From contig NZ_JACCBU010000001.1 of the NCBI RefSeq assembly GCF_013407955.1, positions 3,596,001-3,660,000 of the forward strand: 64,000 nucleotides of DNA, read 5' to 3'. Both the position numbers and the translations under genes were made by a program. Source of the stretch: Microlunatus parietis. Its GTDB lineage: Bacteria; Actinomycetota; Actinomycetes; Propionibacteriales; Propionibacteriaceae. Positions 7,839 to 15,477 of the stretch are shown piece by piece. The notes beneath the pieces are model-generated. The model did not search any database and was not told the DNA's origin. It saw nothing but the letters and a program-made list of their open reading frames with translations. Position 1 is the stretch's first letter; every line of letters begins with the position of its first letter.

Positions 7839-9448
7839 CAGTAGCCCTTGATCTCCGGCCACGCGGTCTCCACCCCGGCCTGGTCCAGCAGGGCGGAGAA
7901 CTCGGCGAACAGCTCGGGCTTCTCGCCCACCTCGCCCGGTGACCGCCCGGTCGCCAGGCAGTGCGCGGCGAGCCGGCCGGCGACCTCGCCGACGTTCCAC
8001 TCGACCGGGTGCAGCCGGTAGCAGCCGTTGGTGATGTGGGTGGTGCCGAGGTTCTTCGCGGCCGCGAGCAGGTTGGTCACCCGGACCGGCAGCAGCGCGC
8101 CGAGCGGGATCTGGAACGGGCAACTCGCCACGTCGATGTAGTTGTCGCCGCCGGTCGACGGATGCAGATCGATCCGGTACATCCCGACGCCGACCGAGTC
8201 CGGGTAGCTGCGCGCACCGGCCTCGCCGCGGATCGCGTACGACAGGTCCTGTTCGACCACCGTGGTCCGCGCGACGATCCGGCGCGACTCACGGATGTAC
8301 GGCAGCTTGGCGAAGCCGTCCTCGGTGCCGAGCACGTCACCGCGCAGCCGCAGGCCGGGCCAGCCGGTGCCGCCGTCCGGGCGCGGCGCCTCGGTCTGCA
8401 GCCAGTAGAGCATCGAGCGGCTGAGCTCCCGGGCCCCGGCGAGGTGACGCTGCCGCTCCGGCTCGTCGGCGCCGATCAGACTGCCGTCGAGGTAGTCGAT
8501 CATCGGCCAGTTGACCAGCGTCACGTCGCTGGCCAGGAAGCCCGGCCGGAACACCCGGCGGGACAGCACCCGGCGGAACGCCCACAACTCCTTGTCACCC
8601 GGATCCTTGCTCTGGTCCGCGACCACCGGCCCCGTCTCGGCGTTCGGCAGGAACTCCCGAGTCACCGTGGCGAGGGTGCGCGGATCCGGTGCGGTCAGAC
8701 CCACCTGCGGGCCGGGCCAGCCGTTCGGCACGAACGAGGCGATCCGGGCGTAGTCGGCCGGCCGGTCGATCGTGTGGTCCTCGCCGTCCCGGTGCTCCAG
8801 CGCGAAGATCCACGACATCGCCTGCTGATTGTCCGGCTGCGCGAACTCGGGCGCGGACGGCTCGCCGGTGTCGTCGCGGGACTCGAAGCCGGTCACGTGC
8901 TCGACCCCGGCCAACGCGAGCAGGTCGCCGAGCTCGGTCGCGTCCAGGAAGTACGGCGCCGTGATCGTGGTCTCGGAGCCCTCCCGGTCACGGACCGTGA
9001 CGGCGGTGATCCGGTCGCCGTCGGCCGCCGCGGCGACCGGTCGGTGCTCGCGGAGCACGGTGAGCCGGCCGGCCGCGATCAGCGGACCGACCAGAGACTC
9101 GAGCACCAGGGCGGCGACCCGCGGCTCGTGGCAGAGCCGACTGACCCGGCCGTCGCCCGGGTTGAGGAACGGGTCGGCGGCGGCATCGGCGGTCAGCGGA
9201 TACCAGCGGCGGTAGTGATCGCGGATCTCGTTGCGCAGCCGCCGATAGCTCCGGGTGCAGCCGAACTGCTCGATCCAGGCATGCTCGTCGGGCGGCACAC
9301 CCTGGCTGGTCAGCTGCCCGCCGATCCAGTCGGACTCCTCGGTCAGCACGACCCGGGCTCCCGACTCGGCGGCGGCGAGCGCCGCGGCGACGCCGCCCAG
9401 CCCACCACCGATCACGGCGATGTCTGCGTCCAGCTCTGCCACGGTCAC
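7838..9448 (-). CDS. FAD-dependent oxidoreductase (FAD_oxidored family), first gene of operon
   Basis: Protein of about 536 residues starting with a dinucleotide-binding motif, DIAVIGGGLGGVAAALAAAE (about residues 9-28), and the acidic end of the second strand (VLTEES). The remainder, with conserved GGQLTSQG and EHAW segments, fits the FAD_oxidored family, found in many saprophyte sugar clusters but poorly characterised. No signal peptide or membrane span, so cytoplasmic. Start codon is GTG at 9448 or the second GTG at 9442, which has a better-spaced AGAGG; the difference is two residues. It is the promoter-proximal gene of an eight-gene operon. A role in oxidising or dehydrating the imported compound before aldol cleavage is inference. 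Confidence 0.85.
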   Translation of the reverse strand: MTVAELDADIAVIGGGLGGVAAALAAAESGARVVLTEESDWIGGQLTSQGVPPDEHAWIEQFGCTRSYRRLRNEIRDHYRRWYPLTADAAADPFLNPGDGRVSRLCHEPRVAALVLESLVGPLIAAGRLTVLREHRPVAAAADGDRITAVTVRDREGSETTITAPYFLDATELGDLLALAGVEHVTGFESRDDTGEPSAPEFAQPDNQQAMSWIFALEHRDGEDHTIDRPADYARIASFVPNGWPGPQVGLTAPDPRTLATVTREFLPNAETGPVVADQSKDPGDKELWAFRRVLSRRVFRPGFLASDVTLVNWPMIDYLDGSLIGADEPERQRHLAGARELSRSMLYWLQTEAPRPDGGTGWPGLRLRGDVLGTEDGFAKLPYIRESRRIVARTTVVEQDLSYAIRGEAGARSYPDSVGVGMYRIDLHPSTGGDNYIDVASCPFQIPLGALLPVRVTNLLAAAKNLGTTHITNGCYRLHPVEWNVGEVAGRLAAHCLATGRSPGEVGEKPELFAEFSALLDQAGVETAWPEIKGY

Positions 9449-9470
9449 CTCTTCGTCCGACGGATGTTAG

Positions 9471-9511
9471 TACGTATAAAACCTCGGGATCCCGAGGCTG
9501 TCAATACGTAT
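9471..9511 (-). promoter_or_regulatory. Promoter with composite palindromic operator for the 9448-1 operon
   Basis: On the minus strand a consensus -35 TTGACA (9504-9499) is followed by a perfect 16-bp palindrome CCTCGGGATCCCGAGG (9497-9482), which fills the spacer, and then an AT-rich TTTTATAC at the expected -10 position. ATACGTAT at 9504-9511 and TACGTAT at 9471-9477 flank it; both are CG-centred as in LacI operators. Binding anywhere here would block the polymerase. Likely the target of the operon's own LacI protein, possibly of a second regulator. Confidence 0.65.
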
Positions 9512-9514
9512 CAA

Positions 9515-9603
9515 GAATGTTGTCGCTTTTCCTCCTCAGCTCGACCGATAAGGCGCTTCAGAGCCGTCCAGCGTTCGAGCTGAGGAGCTTTCGCGACACC
9601 GAC
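9515..9603 (-). repeat. Hairpin repeat A, copy 1
   Basis: Intergenic element with a perfect 13-bp inverted repeat (CTCCTCAGCTCGA at 9532-9544, TCGAGCTGAGGAG at 9575-9587) around a 30-base loop. Read on the minus strand the loop contains GGCTCTGAAGCGC and TTATCGG, shared with copy 2 at 15269-15352. The stem sequence differs between copies but pairing is kept. A smaller CGCT/AGCG stem is possible inside the loop. The rest of the 9449-9764 gap holds the operon promoter on its left and the short leader of the paiB-like gene on its right; I see no further gene there. Confidence 0.65.
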
Positions 9604-9764
9604 CCGTGAGGGAGTCAGGCGACGTGCGAGACGCGGAGAATCTCGGTACGGGAGCTGGACGGTGTAGGCATCGTTCGGTGCCGCCATCGACGCCGCCGGT
9701 GGCCGCTTCACGCTGACGTACACCACCGTCGCGGTCGTCGCTCGGCGAGGCTGACAATGGCTCC

Positions 9765-10418
9765 ATGTATGTCCCGCCAGCCAACCAGGTCACCGACGAA
9801 ACCGAACTCCGCGCGATGGTCGAGGCGAACCGCACCGCCTGGCTGATCACCGCCGACGAGGCCGGTCGCCCGGCGGCGACCCTACTACCGATCATCTGGC
9901 GCGAGTCCACCGTGATCGCGCATCTCGCGATCGCGAATGATCACTGGAAGCTGCTCCGCGAGGATCAGCCGTGCCTGTTGATCAGTGCCGGGCCGGACGC
10001 GTACGTCTCGCCGTCCTGGTACGCCAGCAAGGCCGAGCACGGCCGCGTCGTGCCGACCTGGAACTACACGGCGGTCGAACTCACCGGCACCGTCCGGGTG
10101 TACCGCGACCCGGACTGGCTGCGGCACGCGGTGACCGAACTGACCCGCCTCCAGGAGGCTGACCGGGAGCAGCCCTGGGCCGTCACCGACGCACCCGATG
10201 CGTTCGTGACCGGGCAACTGCGCGGCATCGTCGGCATCGAGGTGACCGTGACCGGGGTGACCGGCAAGGCGAAGCTGAGCCAGAACCGCTCCGCCGCCGA
10301 CCGGGCCGGAGTGATCGACGGGCTCGACGGCGAATCCGATCCCGGGGCGGCAGCCATGGCCGACGCCATGCGCCAGGACACGGCGCTAGGACAAGCGAAA
10401 CGGCGCCGGTCGCAATGA
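9765..10418 (+). CDS. PaiB-like FMN-binding regulator/oxidoreductase-fold protein
   Basis: Protein of 217 residues beginning MYVPP, the hallmark start of the PaiB/FMN-binding-2 family, with split-barrel flavin-binding features (ITADEAGRPAATLLPII, about 29-45; SPSWYASKAEHGRVVPTWNY, about 85-104) and the C-terminal KLSQNRSAADR segment. Bacillus PaiB is described as a negative regulator of sporulation and protease genes, and many relatives are simply flavin-binding proteins. A GACAAT hexamer 11 bases before the ATG could be a -10 element giving a leaderless or nearly leaderless message. It stands alone, facing the cold-shock gene, and its stop codon is part of the terminator hairpin that follows. 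Confidence 0.88.
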   Translation: MYVPPANQVTDETELRAMVEANRTAWLITADEAGRPAATLLPIIWRESTVIAHLAIANDHWKLLREDQPCLLISAGPDAYVSPSWYASKAEHGRVVPTWNYTAVELTGTVRVYRDPDWLRHAVTELTRLQEADREQPWAVTDAPDAFVTGQLRGIVGIEVTVTGVTGKAKLSQNRSAADRAGVIDGLDGESDPGAAAMADAMRQDTALGQAKRRRSQ

Positions 10419-10429
10419 CCGGCGCCGTT
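10399..10429. terminator. Bidirectional hairpin terminator between paiB-like and csp genes
   Basis: Perfect 13-bp inverted repeat AACGGCGCCGGTC / GACCGGCGCCGTT with a five-base loop. The paiB-like TGA stop (10416-10418) spans the loop/stem border. It lies 20 bases past the stop of the convergent cold-shock gene, for which the downstream TTTCGCTT serves as a weak U-tract. Confidence 0.75.
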
Positions 10430-10448
10430 CCTCAAGCATTACGTGCGA

Positions 10449-10652
10449 TCAGATCGCGCGCACCTTCTCGGCCTGGGGGCCCTTCGGCCCCTGGGTCGTG
10501 TCGAACTCGACCCGCTGGCCCTCGTCGAGGGACCGGTAGCCGGTGGACTCGATCGCGCTGTAGTGCACGAACACGTCCGCCCCGCCGCCGTCGACCTCGA
10601 TGAAGCCGAAGCCCTTTTCAGCGTTGAACCACTTAACGGTTCCTTCTGCCAT
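10449..10652 (-). CDS. cspA: Cold-shock domain protein (CspA family)
   Basis: Small single-stranded nucleic-acid-binding protein of 67 residues. It has both RNA-binding motifs, KGFGFI (RNP1, about 15-20) and VFVHYS (RNP2, about 30-35), in the five-stranded OB-fold arrangement [20 protein letters not shown]. The start is the ATG at 10652 with AGGAG seven bases upstream; an in-frame extension upstream has no such support. Cytoplasmic RNA chaperone, normally induced by cold or growth phase. It faces a convergent gene across a strong terminator. Confidence 0.97.
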   Translation of the reverse strand: MAEGTVKWFNAEKGFGFIEVDGGGADVFVHYSAIESTGYRSLDEGQRVEFDTTQGPKGPQAEKVRAI

Positions 10653-10879
10653 GGTTGTTCTCCTAGACATCTTGGGCCGCACCTCACAGCCCAACTGCTG
10701 TCGGGCCTTGAGGCGCCTGCCCCGTGCCCGCGCAAGATCTCAGGCGCAGTTACTTCACCACGACTCAGGAATTGCCAGCGCGAGCAGTCTTGCACAAATT
10801 GCGTGCTGTCCGCTCGTTCACGGTGCACTGAACCCCGACCGACGCCTAGGAAGTGCACAAGAGATTCACAGGAAACGGG
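10653..10879 (-). other. Upstream leader region of the cold-shock gene, no gene seen
   Basis: About 230 bases without a supportable coding sequence. As in other csp genes this probably holds the promoter and a long 5' leader; I could not define the transcription start. Short antisense or same-strand frames across it have no recognisable protein. Confidence 0.4.
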
Positions 10880-11100
10880 GGTAAGGGAGCGCGCTACCGG
10901 CCGGCTCGCGACGTCGAGGCGATCCATCTGTTCCCGGGTGAGTTCCCCGCCGATCGAGCCGAGCAGGTCGTCAGGTAGGCCGGCGTTCGCGGCCCGATGA
11001 TGGGTGCGGTGACCCCGGGCTGCTGGAGCAGCCAGCGGACCGCGACCTGCGGGACGGTGCGGCCGGCCTCCGCGACGACCGGTGGCTCCGAGAGATCTGT
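10880..11100 (-). pseudogene. Aldo/keto reductase C-terminal remnant, frameshifted
   Basis: Minus-strand translation gives [20 protein letters not shown], the characteristic C-terminal NADPH-site region of aldo/keto reductases, followed by GPRTP. About ten bases on the frame changes: the continuation [20 protein letters not shown], also typical of the family, is in another frame. Everything N-terminal to this (catalytic Tyr, Lys, His and most of the barrel, about 250 residues) is missing, so the gene is dead. Confidence 0.75.
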
Positions 11101-11120
11101 AGTCCGTCCGGCGACCGTAC

Positions 11121-11142
11121 GAGCTGGAGGGCGCTCCAGCTC
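11121..11142 (-). terminator. Hairpin terminator after the Vps62-like lipoprotein gene
   Basis: Nine-base perfect stem GAGCTGGAG / CTCCAGCTC with a four-base GGCG loop, eight bases past the stop codon. There is no U-tract, as is common in high-G+C actinobacteria. Confidence 0.55.
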
Positions 11143-11150
11143 AAGCCTCG

Positions 11151-12638
11151 CTACGGAGCACCCTGTTCATCGGTCAGGTACCACTGCTTCTTGATCTTGA
11201 TCATCACCAGGGTGCCGTCCACCGTGGTCTTGCCGCGCAGGGATGCGGGCGGGAACTCGTAGCGCTTGCCGGAGACCTTCCGTACCTTCGCCGGATCGAT
11301 CTTGATCGTCCGCAGCACCTTCGCCTCCTGCTCGCTCATCTCCTTGAACGCCTGCGGCAGGGCGAACAGGCAGAGCGGCCTGATCTTGGGCGCGGAGATC
11401 GAGCAGGCGTTGCCGGCGTCGTGCCGGCCGATGGCGTGCAGGTAGTACTCGAGGCGGGTGATCGCGGCCTGCTTCGGGTCCGTTGGGTTGTCGATCGACA
11501 CCGGGTCGGGGCAGGCGGCGTCGGTTTCGAACGCCTCCCGGACCATCTGCTCCTTCTGCTTGATCGGGTTCGGACCCTCCGGCCCGGTCTGGTGCTTGTC
11601 CAGATCCATGGCGCCGATCGGGCCGCCGACCTCGCCCCAGCCGCCGGCATAGCCCCACCAGGGCTCACGCTGCACCTCCTTCAGGTGCAGCCAGGTCTTC
11701 CACGACTCGCCCTTGGTGCTGGTCCGGTCCTCGAGCATGCCCAGCGCCTTCAGCGGGCCCGGCAGGCTTTCGATCTTGTACCGCGCGTCTCCGATCGGGT
11801 ACGAGCCGTGGCTGCCGACCGCCGAATAGGCCACCGGGTGCCCGTCCTTCCCGGCCACCTTGGCGAAGTCCATCCGGCACTTCGTGTCGTGCTGGGAGAA
11901 CACCACACTCTCCGGCTTGCCGTTGGCACCGACCACCACCGTGATCCGTTCCCAGTCGCCCTCGTGGTTGCCGCCCTTGCCCTTGGCGCCCGGCGTCGGG
12001 TTGGTCCAGGTGTTGTACGGGTAGAAGAACCAGTAGATGTAGGCGGTCTTGCCCTGGTCGTCGCCGGTGCCGGGGACGTACTCGACGTAGGCCGGCGTCT
12101 CGGCGTCGTCCTTGACCTTGCCCACCTCGTGGACGACGTTCATGGCATCGAGGAAGTAGCCCTCCTTGCCGAGCGTCTCCTCGTTCGCGTACGGGCGGGT
12201 CCGCTCGGTCGTGTTGTACTCCCGGCCCTCCCGTTGGTCGCACTCGCCGTCGACCGTCTTCTGGGCCCGGTAGGCCGCCGGATCGGCGAGCTTCTCCGGC
12301 GTCGGGGTCCGGTCGATCAGGTCGTCGTCGCAGCGATCGTCGCGGTTCCAGCGCAGTTCTGAACTCTTGATGAAGAACACCGCATCGATCGGCAGGTTCT
12401 TCTCGCCCTGGCCCATCCGGACCAGCGGCGCGTATTTCTTCGCCAGTTCGAGCGAGCCGCCCCCAGCGGCCGGGCCGGCCGTCGCCGGTCCTTCGCTGGA
12501 CGGGGCGGTGCTGGCGGAACCGGTCGGCGGCGGGGTCGCCGCCGCCGTCGGGCCGGCCTCTTGCTCCGGACCGCAGCCCGCCGCGGCCAGCACTGCCAGG
12601 AACAGGAGGAGGGTCAACGCTTTGCGCACGGACCGCAC
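11151..12638 (-). CDS. Vps62-related lipoprotein
   Basis: Exported lipoprotein of 495 residues with lipobox AAGC (Cys22), a 40-residue Pro/Thr/Ala-rich linker, then a domain with the landmarks of the Vps62 family: [16 protein letters not shown] (about 67-82), [10 protein letters not shown] (about 200), [19 protein letters not shown] and AVGSHGSYP (about 245-285). The C-terminal 150 residues, after NPIKQKEQM, are not recognised. Vps62 was named in yeast vacuolar sorting, but bacterial members are extracellular and of unknown function; some plant and bacterial relatives are thought to act on or bind membranes. It appears to be a single-gene transcript with a hairpin just beyond the stop. Confidence 0.8.
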   Translation of the reverse strand: MRSVRKALTLLLFLAVLAAAGCGPEQEAGPTAAATPPPTGSASTAPSSEGPATAGPAAGGGSLELAKKYAPLVRMGQGEKNLPIDAVFFIKSSELRWNRDDRCDDDLIDRTPTPEKLADPAAYRAQKTVDGECDQREGREYNTTERTRPYANEETLGKEGYFLDAMNVVHEVGKVKDDAETPAYVEYVPGTGDDQGKTAYIYWFFYPYNTWTNPTPGAKGKGGNHEGDWERITVVVGANGKPESVVFSQHDTKCRMDFAKVAGKDGHPVAYSAVGSHGSYPIGDARYKIESLPGPLKALGMLEDRTSTKGESWKTWLHLKEVQREPWWGYAGGWGEVGGPIGAMDLDKHQTGPEGPNPIKQKEQMVREAFETDAACPDPVSIDNPTDPKQAAITRLEYYLHAIGRHDAGNACSISAPKIRPLCLFALPQAFKEMSEQEAKVLRTIKIDPAKVRKVSGKRYEFPPASLRGKTTVDGTLVMIKIKKQWYLTDEQGAP

Positions 12639-12676
12639 TCTAGAGCGCTTGCGCTGTGGCCGGGCATCTTTGGCGC

Positions 12677-14303
12677 TCAGGCGAAGGCTGCGGCCTGGGT
12701 CCGGTAGAGCCGCGCGTAGTGGCCGTCCAGGTCCAGCAGTTGATCATGGGTGCCGTGCTCGATCAGCCGTCCCTGATCGACGACCAGGATCCGGTCGGCC
12801 GACCGTACCGAGGAGAACCGGTGGCTGATCATGACGATGGTACGGTCCCGGCGAAGATCATCCAGCGTCGCGAAGAGGGCGGCCTCGGCCTGCGGGTCGA
12901 GGGAGGCGGTCGGCTCGTCCAAGATCACCAGGGATGGGTCGCGGTAGAGCACCCGGGCGATCGCGACCCGCTGCCACTGGCCCAGGGAGAGGTCGGTGCC
13001 GCCCTCGAGCTCGACGGTCAGCCGGGTGTCGTACCCCTGACTCAACTCGCCCAGGAATTCGTCCGCCCCGGCCAGCTCGGCTGCCCGCCGGACCGCCGCC
13101 GGGTCGACCGTGTCGCCCCGGGCCACGTCGCCGATCGCGATGTTGTCGGCCGCGCTGAACCAGTAGCGGGCGAAGGTCTGGAAGATCGCGCCGACCTCGC
13201 CGCGCAGGTCCAGCTCGTGCACCGGCCGGTCGTTCCAGCTGACGTGACCGGAGTCGGGCCGATAGAGCCCGCAGAGGAGCTTGGCCAGGGTCGTCTTCCC
13301 GGACCCGTTGACGCCGACGATCGCCACCAGTTCGCCGGCCTCGACCGTGAACGAGACGTCGTCGACGGCGCGGCTCGAGGCTCCCGGGTACGCGAAGCCG
13401 AGCCGGTCCACGGTGAGCCGGCGCAACGGCGGGGCCGGATCGCGGTGGATCGCCCTGCTGATCTTCGTCGTGCTCAGCAGCCGCTCGTAGTCGGCCAGCC
13501 GGAGGCCGTGCTCGCTGAGCTGACCGAGGCTGGTCGCAATCTGCTGGACCTGAGCGCCAAGCAGCAGCGCGGTCGCACCGGCGACAGCCGTGTCGGCGAG
13601 GGTCGCGGTCCCGCTGACGACCAGCCACCAGCCGAGCCCGAGGACCAGCAGGAAGGTCGCGGCCACACCGGTGGCCGCCACGACCAAACCGCTCCCGATC
13701 ATCCGGGGTCTGGCCGAAGCTGAACGAGTACATCTCCCGGGCGTTGGCTCGGCTCACGAGCAGCAGTGGGATGCCGGAGAGCGCGACCACCGGGATCATC
13801 ACCGGCGCGGTGACAGCCGCCGCCATCACCAGACCGATCGCCGCGACCACGGAACCGAACAGCTGGGGCACGGACATCGCCAACTGCAGCGACGAATCCG
13901 CGCTGTTCTTCGCCCGGCGCAACTCGTCGTGGAACTCGGCCCGGTCGAACGCGAGCGCCTCACTGTAGGCACTGGACAGCAGCACCTGCTCCTGGCTGGT
14001 GTAGATCACCTGCTCCACCAGCAGCCGATGCAGCCCGGCACCGATCAGGCGACCGAAGGCGATCAGCGCGACCAGGACCACCACGGCAGCGAGCAACGGG
14101 ACCAGGTCGAGACCCGGCGGGCCCGCGGTCAACCGACGCGACACCTCGGCTCCGACCAGCACCACCGCCCCGAGCCCGAGCCCGGACAGCGCCATCGTCG
14201 CGACCGTACCGACGAACCACCACCGCCCGGCCGTCGCCACCAGCAGGACCCCTCGCCGGACCCCGCGCCACCAGCCCCCGTCGGGTTGCTCAGCTCTCTC
14301 CAC
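12677..14303 (-). pseudogene. ABC exporter (fused permease-ATPase) broken by internal deletion and frameshift
   Basis: The first frame (GTG at 14303) encodes transmembrane helices and ends its homology at FSFGQTPDDRER (about 13700), the conserved element before the exporter's cytoplasmic loop. The homology resumes in another frame at IGSGLVVAATG (13702 downward) with the last membrane span and a complete ATPase: Walker A GVNGSGKT, signature LSLGQWQRVAIARVL, Walker B VILDEPTASLD, H-loop MISHR. About 60-70 residues normally found between these points are absent, and the two frames overlap at GATGATCGGGAGCGG, so a microhomology deletion rather than a simple indel is likely. An ATG at 13702 could still give a half-protein with an intact ATPase domain. 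Confidence 0.8.
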
Positions 14304-14356
14304 GCATGGAGAGTATCTTTTCGAAAGATTCGTTTCTATGATCTTGTGGAGCGAAC

Positions 14357-14779
14357 TCAGTCCTCGACGACATTGAGAGTGACCTCGATGTTGCCGCGGG
14401 TGGCGTTCGAGTACGGGCACACCTGGTGCGCCGCCTCGGCGAGCTCCCGGGCCTGGTCAGCAGGCAGTCCGGGGAGCGTCACCTCGAGCAGCACCTCGAG
14501 CTGGAAACCGCCCTGGCCGTTCGGGCCGATGCCGACCCGAGCACCGACGCTGGAGTCCGCCACCGGGATCTTCCGGGTCCGGGCGACCGCTTGCAGGGCC
14601 GAGTGGAAGCAGGCCGAGTAGCCCGCCGCGAACAACTGCTCCGGGTTGGCACCCTCGCCGGAACCGCCCATCTCCTTCGGCACGGCGAGGTCGAACTCGA
14701 CCGTGCCGTCGGTCGTGCGGACGTGGCCGTCCCGCCCGGCTCCGGTGGACAGGGCCTCGGCGGTGTAGAGCGTCTCCAT
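14357..14779 (-). CDS. ohr: Organic hydroperoxide resistance protein Ohr
   Basis: Thiol peroxidase of about 140 residues reducing organic hydroperoxides. Both catalytic cysteines are in place: Cys57 in GYSACFHSAL and Cys121 in VCPYSNATRGN, with the GANPEQLFAAGY segment typical of Ohr rather than OsmC. The start is taken as the ATG at 14779 because AAAGG lies six bases upstream; the preceding ATG at 14782 overlaps the ohrR stop. Cytoplasmic. It is translated from the same message as the MarR-type regulator gene directly upstream, and so should be induced by peroxides. Confidence 0.95.
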   Translation of the reverse strand: METLYTAEALSTGAGRDGHVRTTDGTVEFDLAVPKEMGGSGEGANPEQLFAAGYSACFHSALQAVARTRKIPVADSSVGARVGIGPNGQGGFQLEVLLEVTLPGLPADQARELAEAAHQVCPYSNATRGNIEVTLNVVED

Positions 14780-15216
14780 CATGATCCTTTCGTCAGGGTT
14801 CCTTCGGTGAAGTCGTGCAGGTGCCCGAGCAGGGCACGGGCCGTGCCGGCATCGATCCCGACCCGGTCGGCCAGGCAGCGCGGAACGTCGGCCAGTTCGG
14901 CCTCCAGTGCCGCGCCGCGCTCGGTCAGCCGGACCGTGACCACCCGCTCGTCGCTCGCCTCGCGGGACCTGGTGACCAGGTCGCGGGCCTCGAGCCGCTT
15001 CAGCAGCGGCGACACGGTGCCCGAGTCGAGCCCGAGCAGATTGCCGAGTCGGGTCACGGTCAGCTGCCGGTCCCGCCAGAGGGCGACCAGCACCAGATAC
15101 TGCGGGTACGTCAACTGCCAGGGGGCCAACAACTCCCGGTAGTGCTGGGCCATCCGATGGTTCGCGGAGTAGAGCGCGAAGCAGAGCATCGCGTCGAGAT
15201 CCGGACCGTGCTTCAT
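14779..15216 (-). CDS. ohrR: OhrR-type MarR regulator of organic peroxide stress
   Basis: Winged-helix repressor of about 145 residues. The single N-terminal redox cysteine is present (Cys12 in MLCFALYSANHRM), followed by the MarR DNA-binding region (LTVTRLGNLLGLDSGTVSPL, about 52-71) and the wing (REASDERVVTVRLTERG). Oxidation of this cysteine by organic peroxides releases DNA in characterised OhrR proteins. The start at 15216 is the first ATG fitting family length; the frame continues upstream into hairpin repeat A and has no support there. Its stop overlaps ohr, and an inverted repeat at 15237-15258 is a likely operator for autoregulation. Confidence 0.93.
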   Translation of the reverse strand: MKHGPDLDAMLCFALYSANHRMAQHYRELLAPWQLTYPQYLVLVALWRDRQLTVTRLGNLLGLDSGTVSPLLKRLEARDLVTRSREASDERVVTVRLTERGAALEAELADVPRCLADRVGIDAGTARALLGHLHDFTEGTLTKGS

Positions 15217-15236
15217 GGCGGCTACTGTTGCACGCG

Positions 15237-15258
15237 ATTGAGTTGTGCACGACTCAAT
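15237..15258. promoter_or_regulatory. Probable OhrR operator
   Basis: Inverted repeat ATTGAGT - 8 bases - ACTCAAT, perfect over seven bases per arm with TGTGCACG in the centre, 20 bases upstream of the ohrR start. Position and AT-rich arms fit an autoregulatory OhrR site. Confidence 0.65.
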
Positions 15259-15268
15259 GGGTACCGGC

Positions 15269-15352
15269 TCGGTGACGCCAAAGCTCCACGGCTCGGGCGC
15301 TCGAAGGCTCTGAAGCGCTTTATCGGTCGAACCGTGGAGGAATGACGACAGC
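15269..15352 (+). repeat. Hairpin repeat A, copy 2
   Basis: Same element as 9515-9603 but on the plus strand. Arms CTCCACGGCTCG (15284-15295) and CGAACCGTGGAG (15328-15339) pair over 12 bases with one mismatch that would be a G-U pair on the other strand. The 32-base loop keeps GGCTCTGAAGCGC and TTATCGGTCGA. It lies between ohrR and the divergent histidine kinase gene. Confidence 0.65.
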
Positions 15353-15477
15353 ACCCAGCGCGGTCACCGATCAGCCGACAACGCCGGAGTCGGGCGGGCG
15401 CGGTGCTCGTGTTCAGCCGGGCCAGGACCACCCGAGCGGGGGAGTGGCCGGACGGCCGCGGCGGGCAGGATAGGGCC

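Noticed and set aside
9520..9726. Short minus-strand reading frame sharing the peptide ALKRLIGR with one near 15300
   Set aside because: The similarity comes from the shared DNA repeat; stem-preserving changes point to structure rather than a protein.
14779..15354. N-terminal extension of OhrR beginning at 15354
   Set aside because: It translates hairpin repeat A and the operator; the family length fits the start at 15216.
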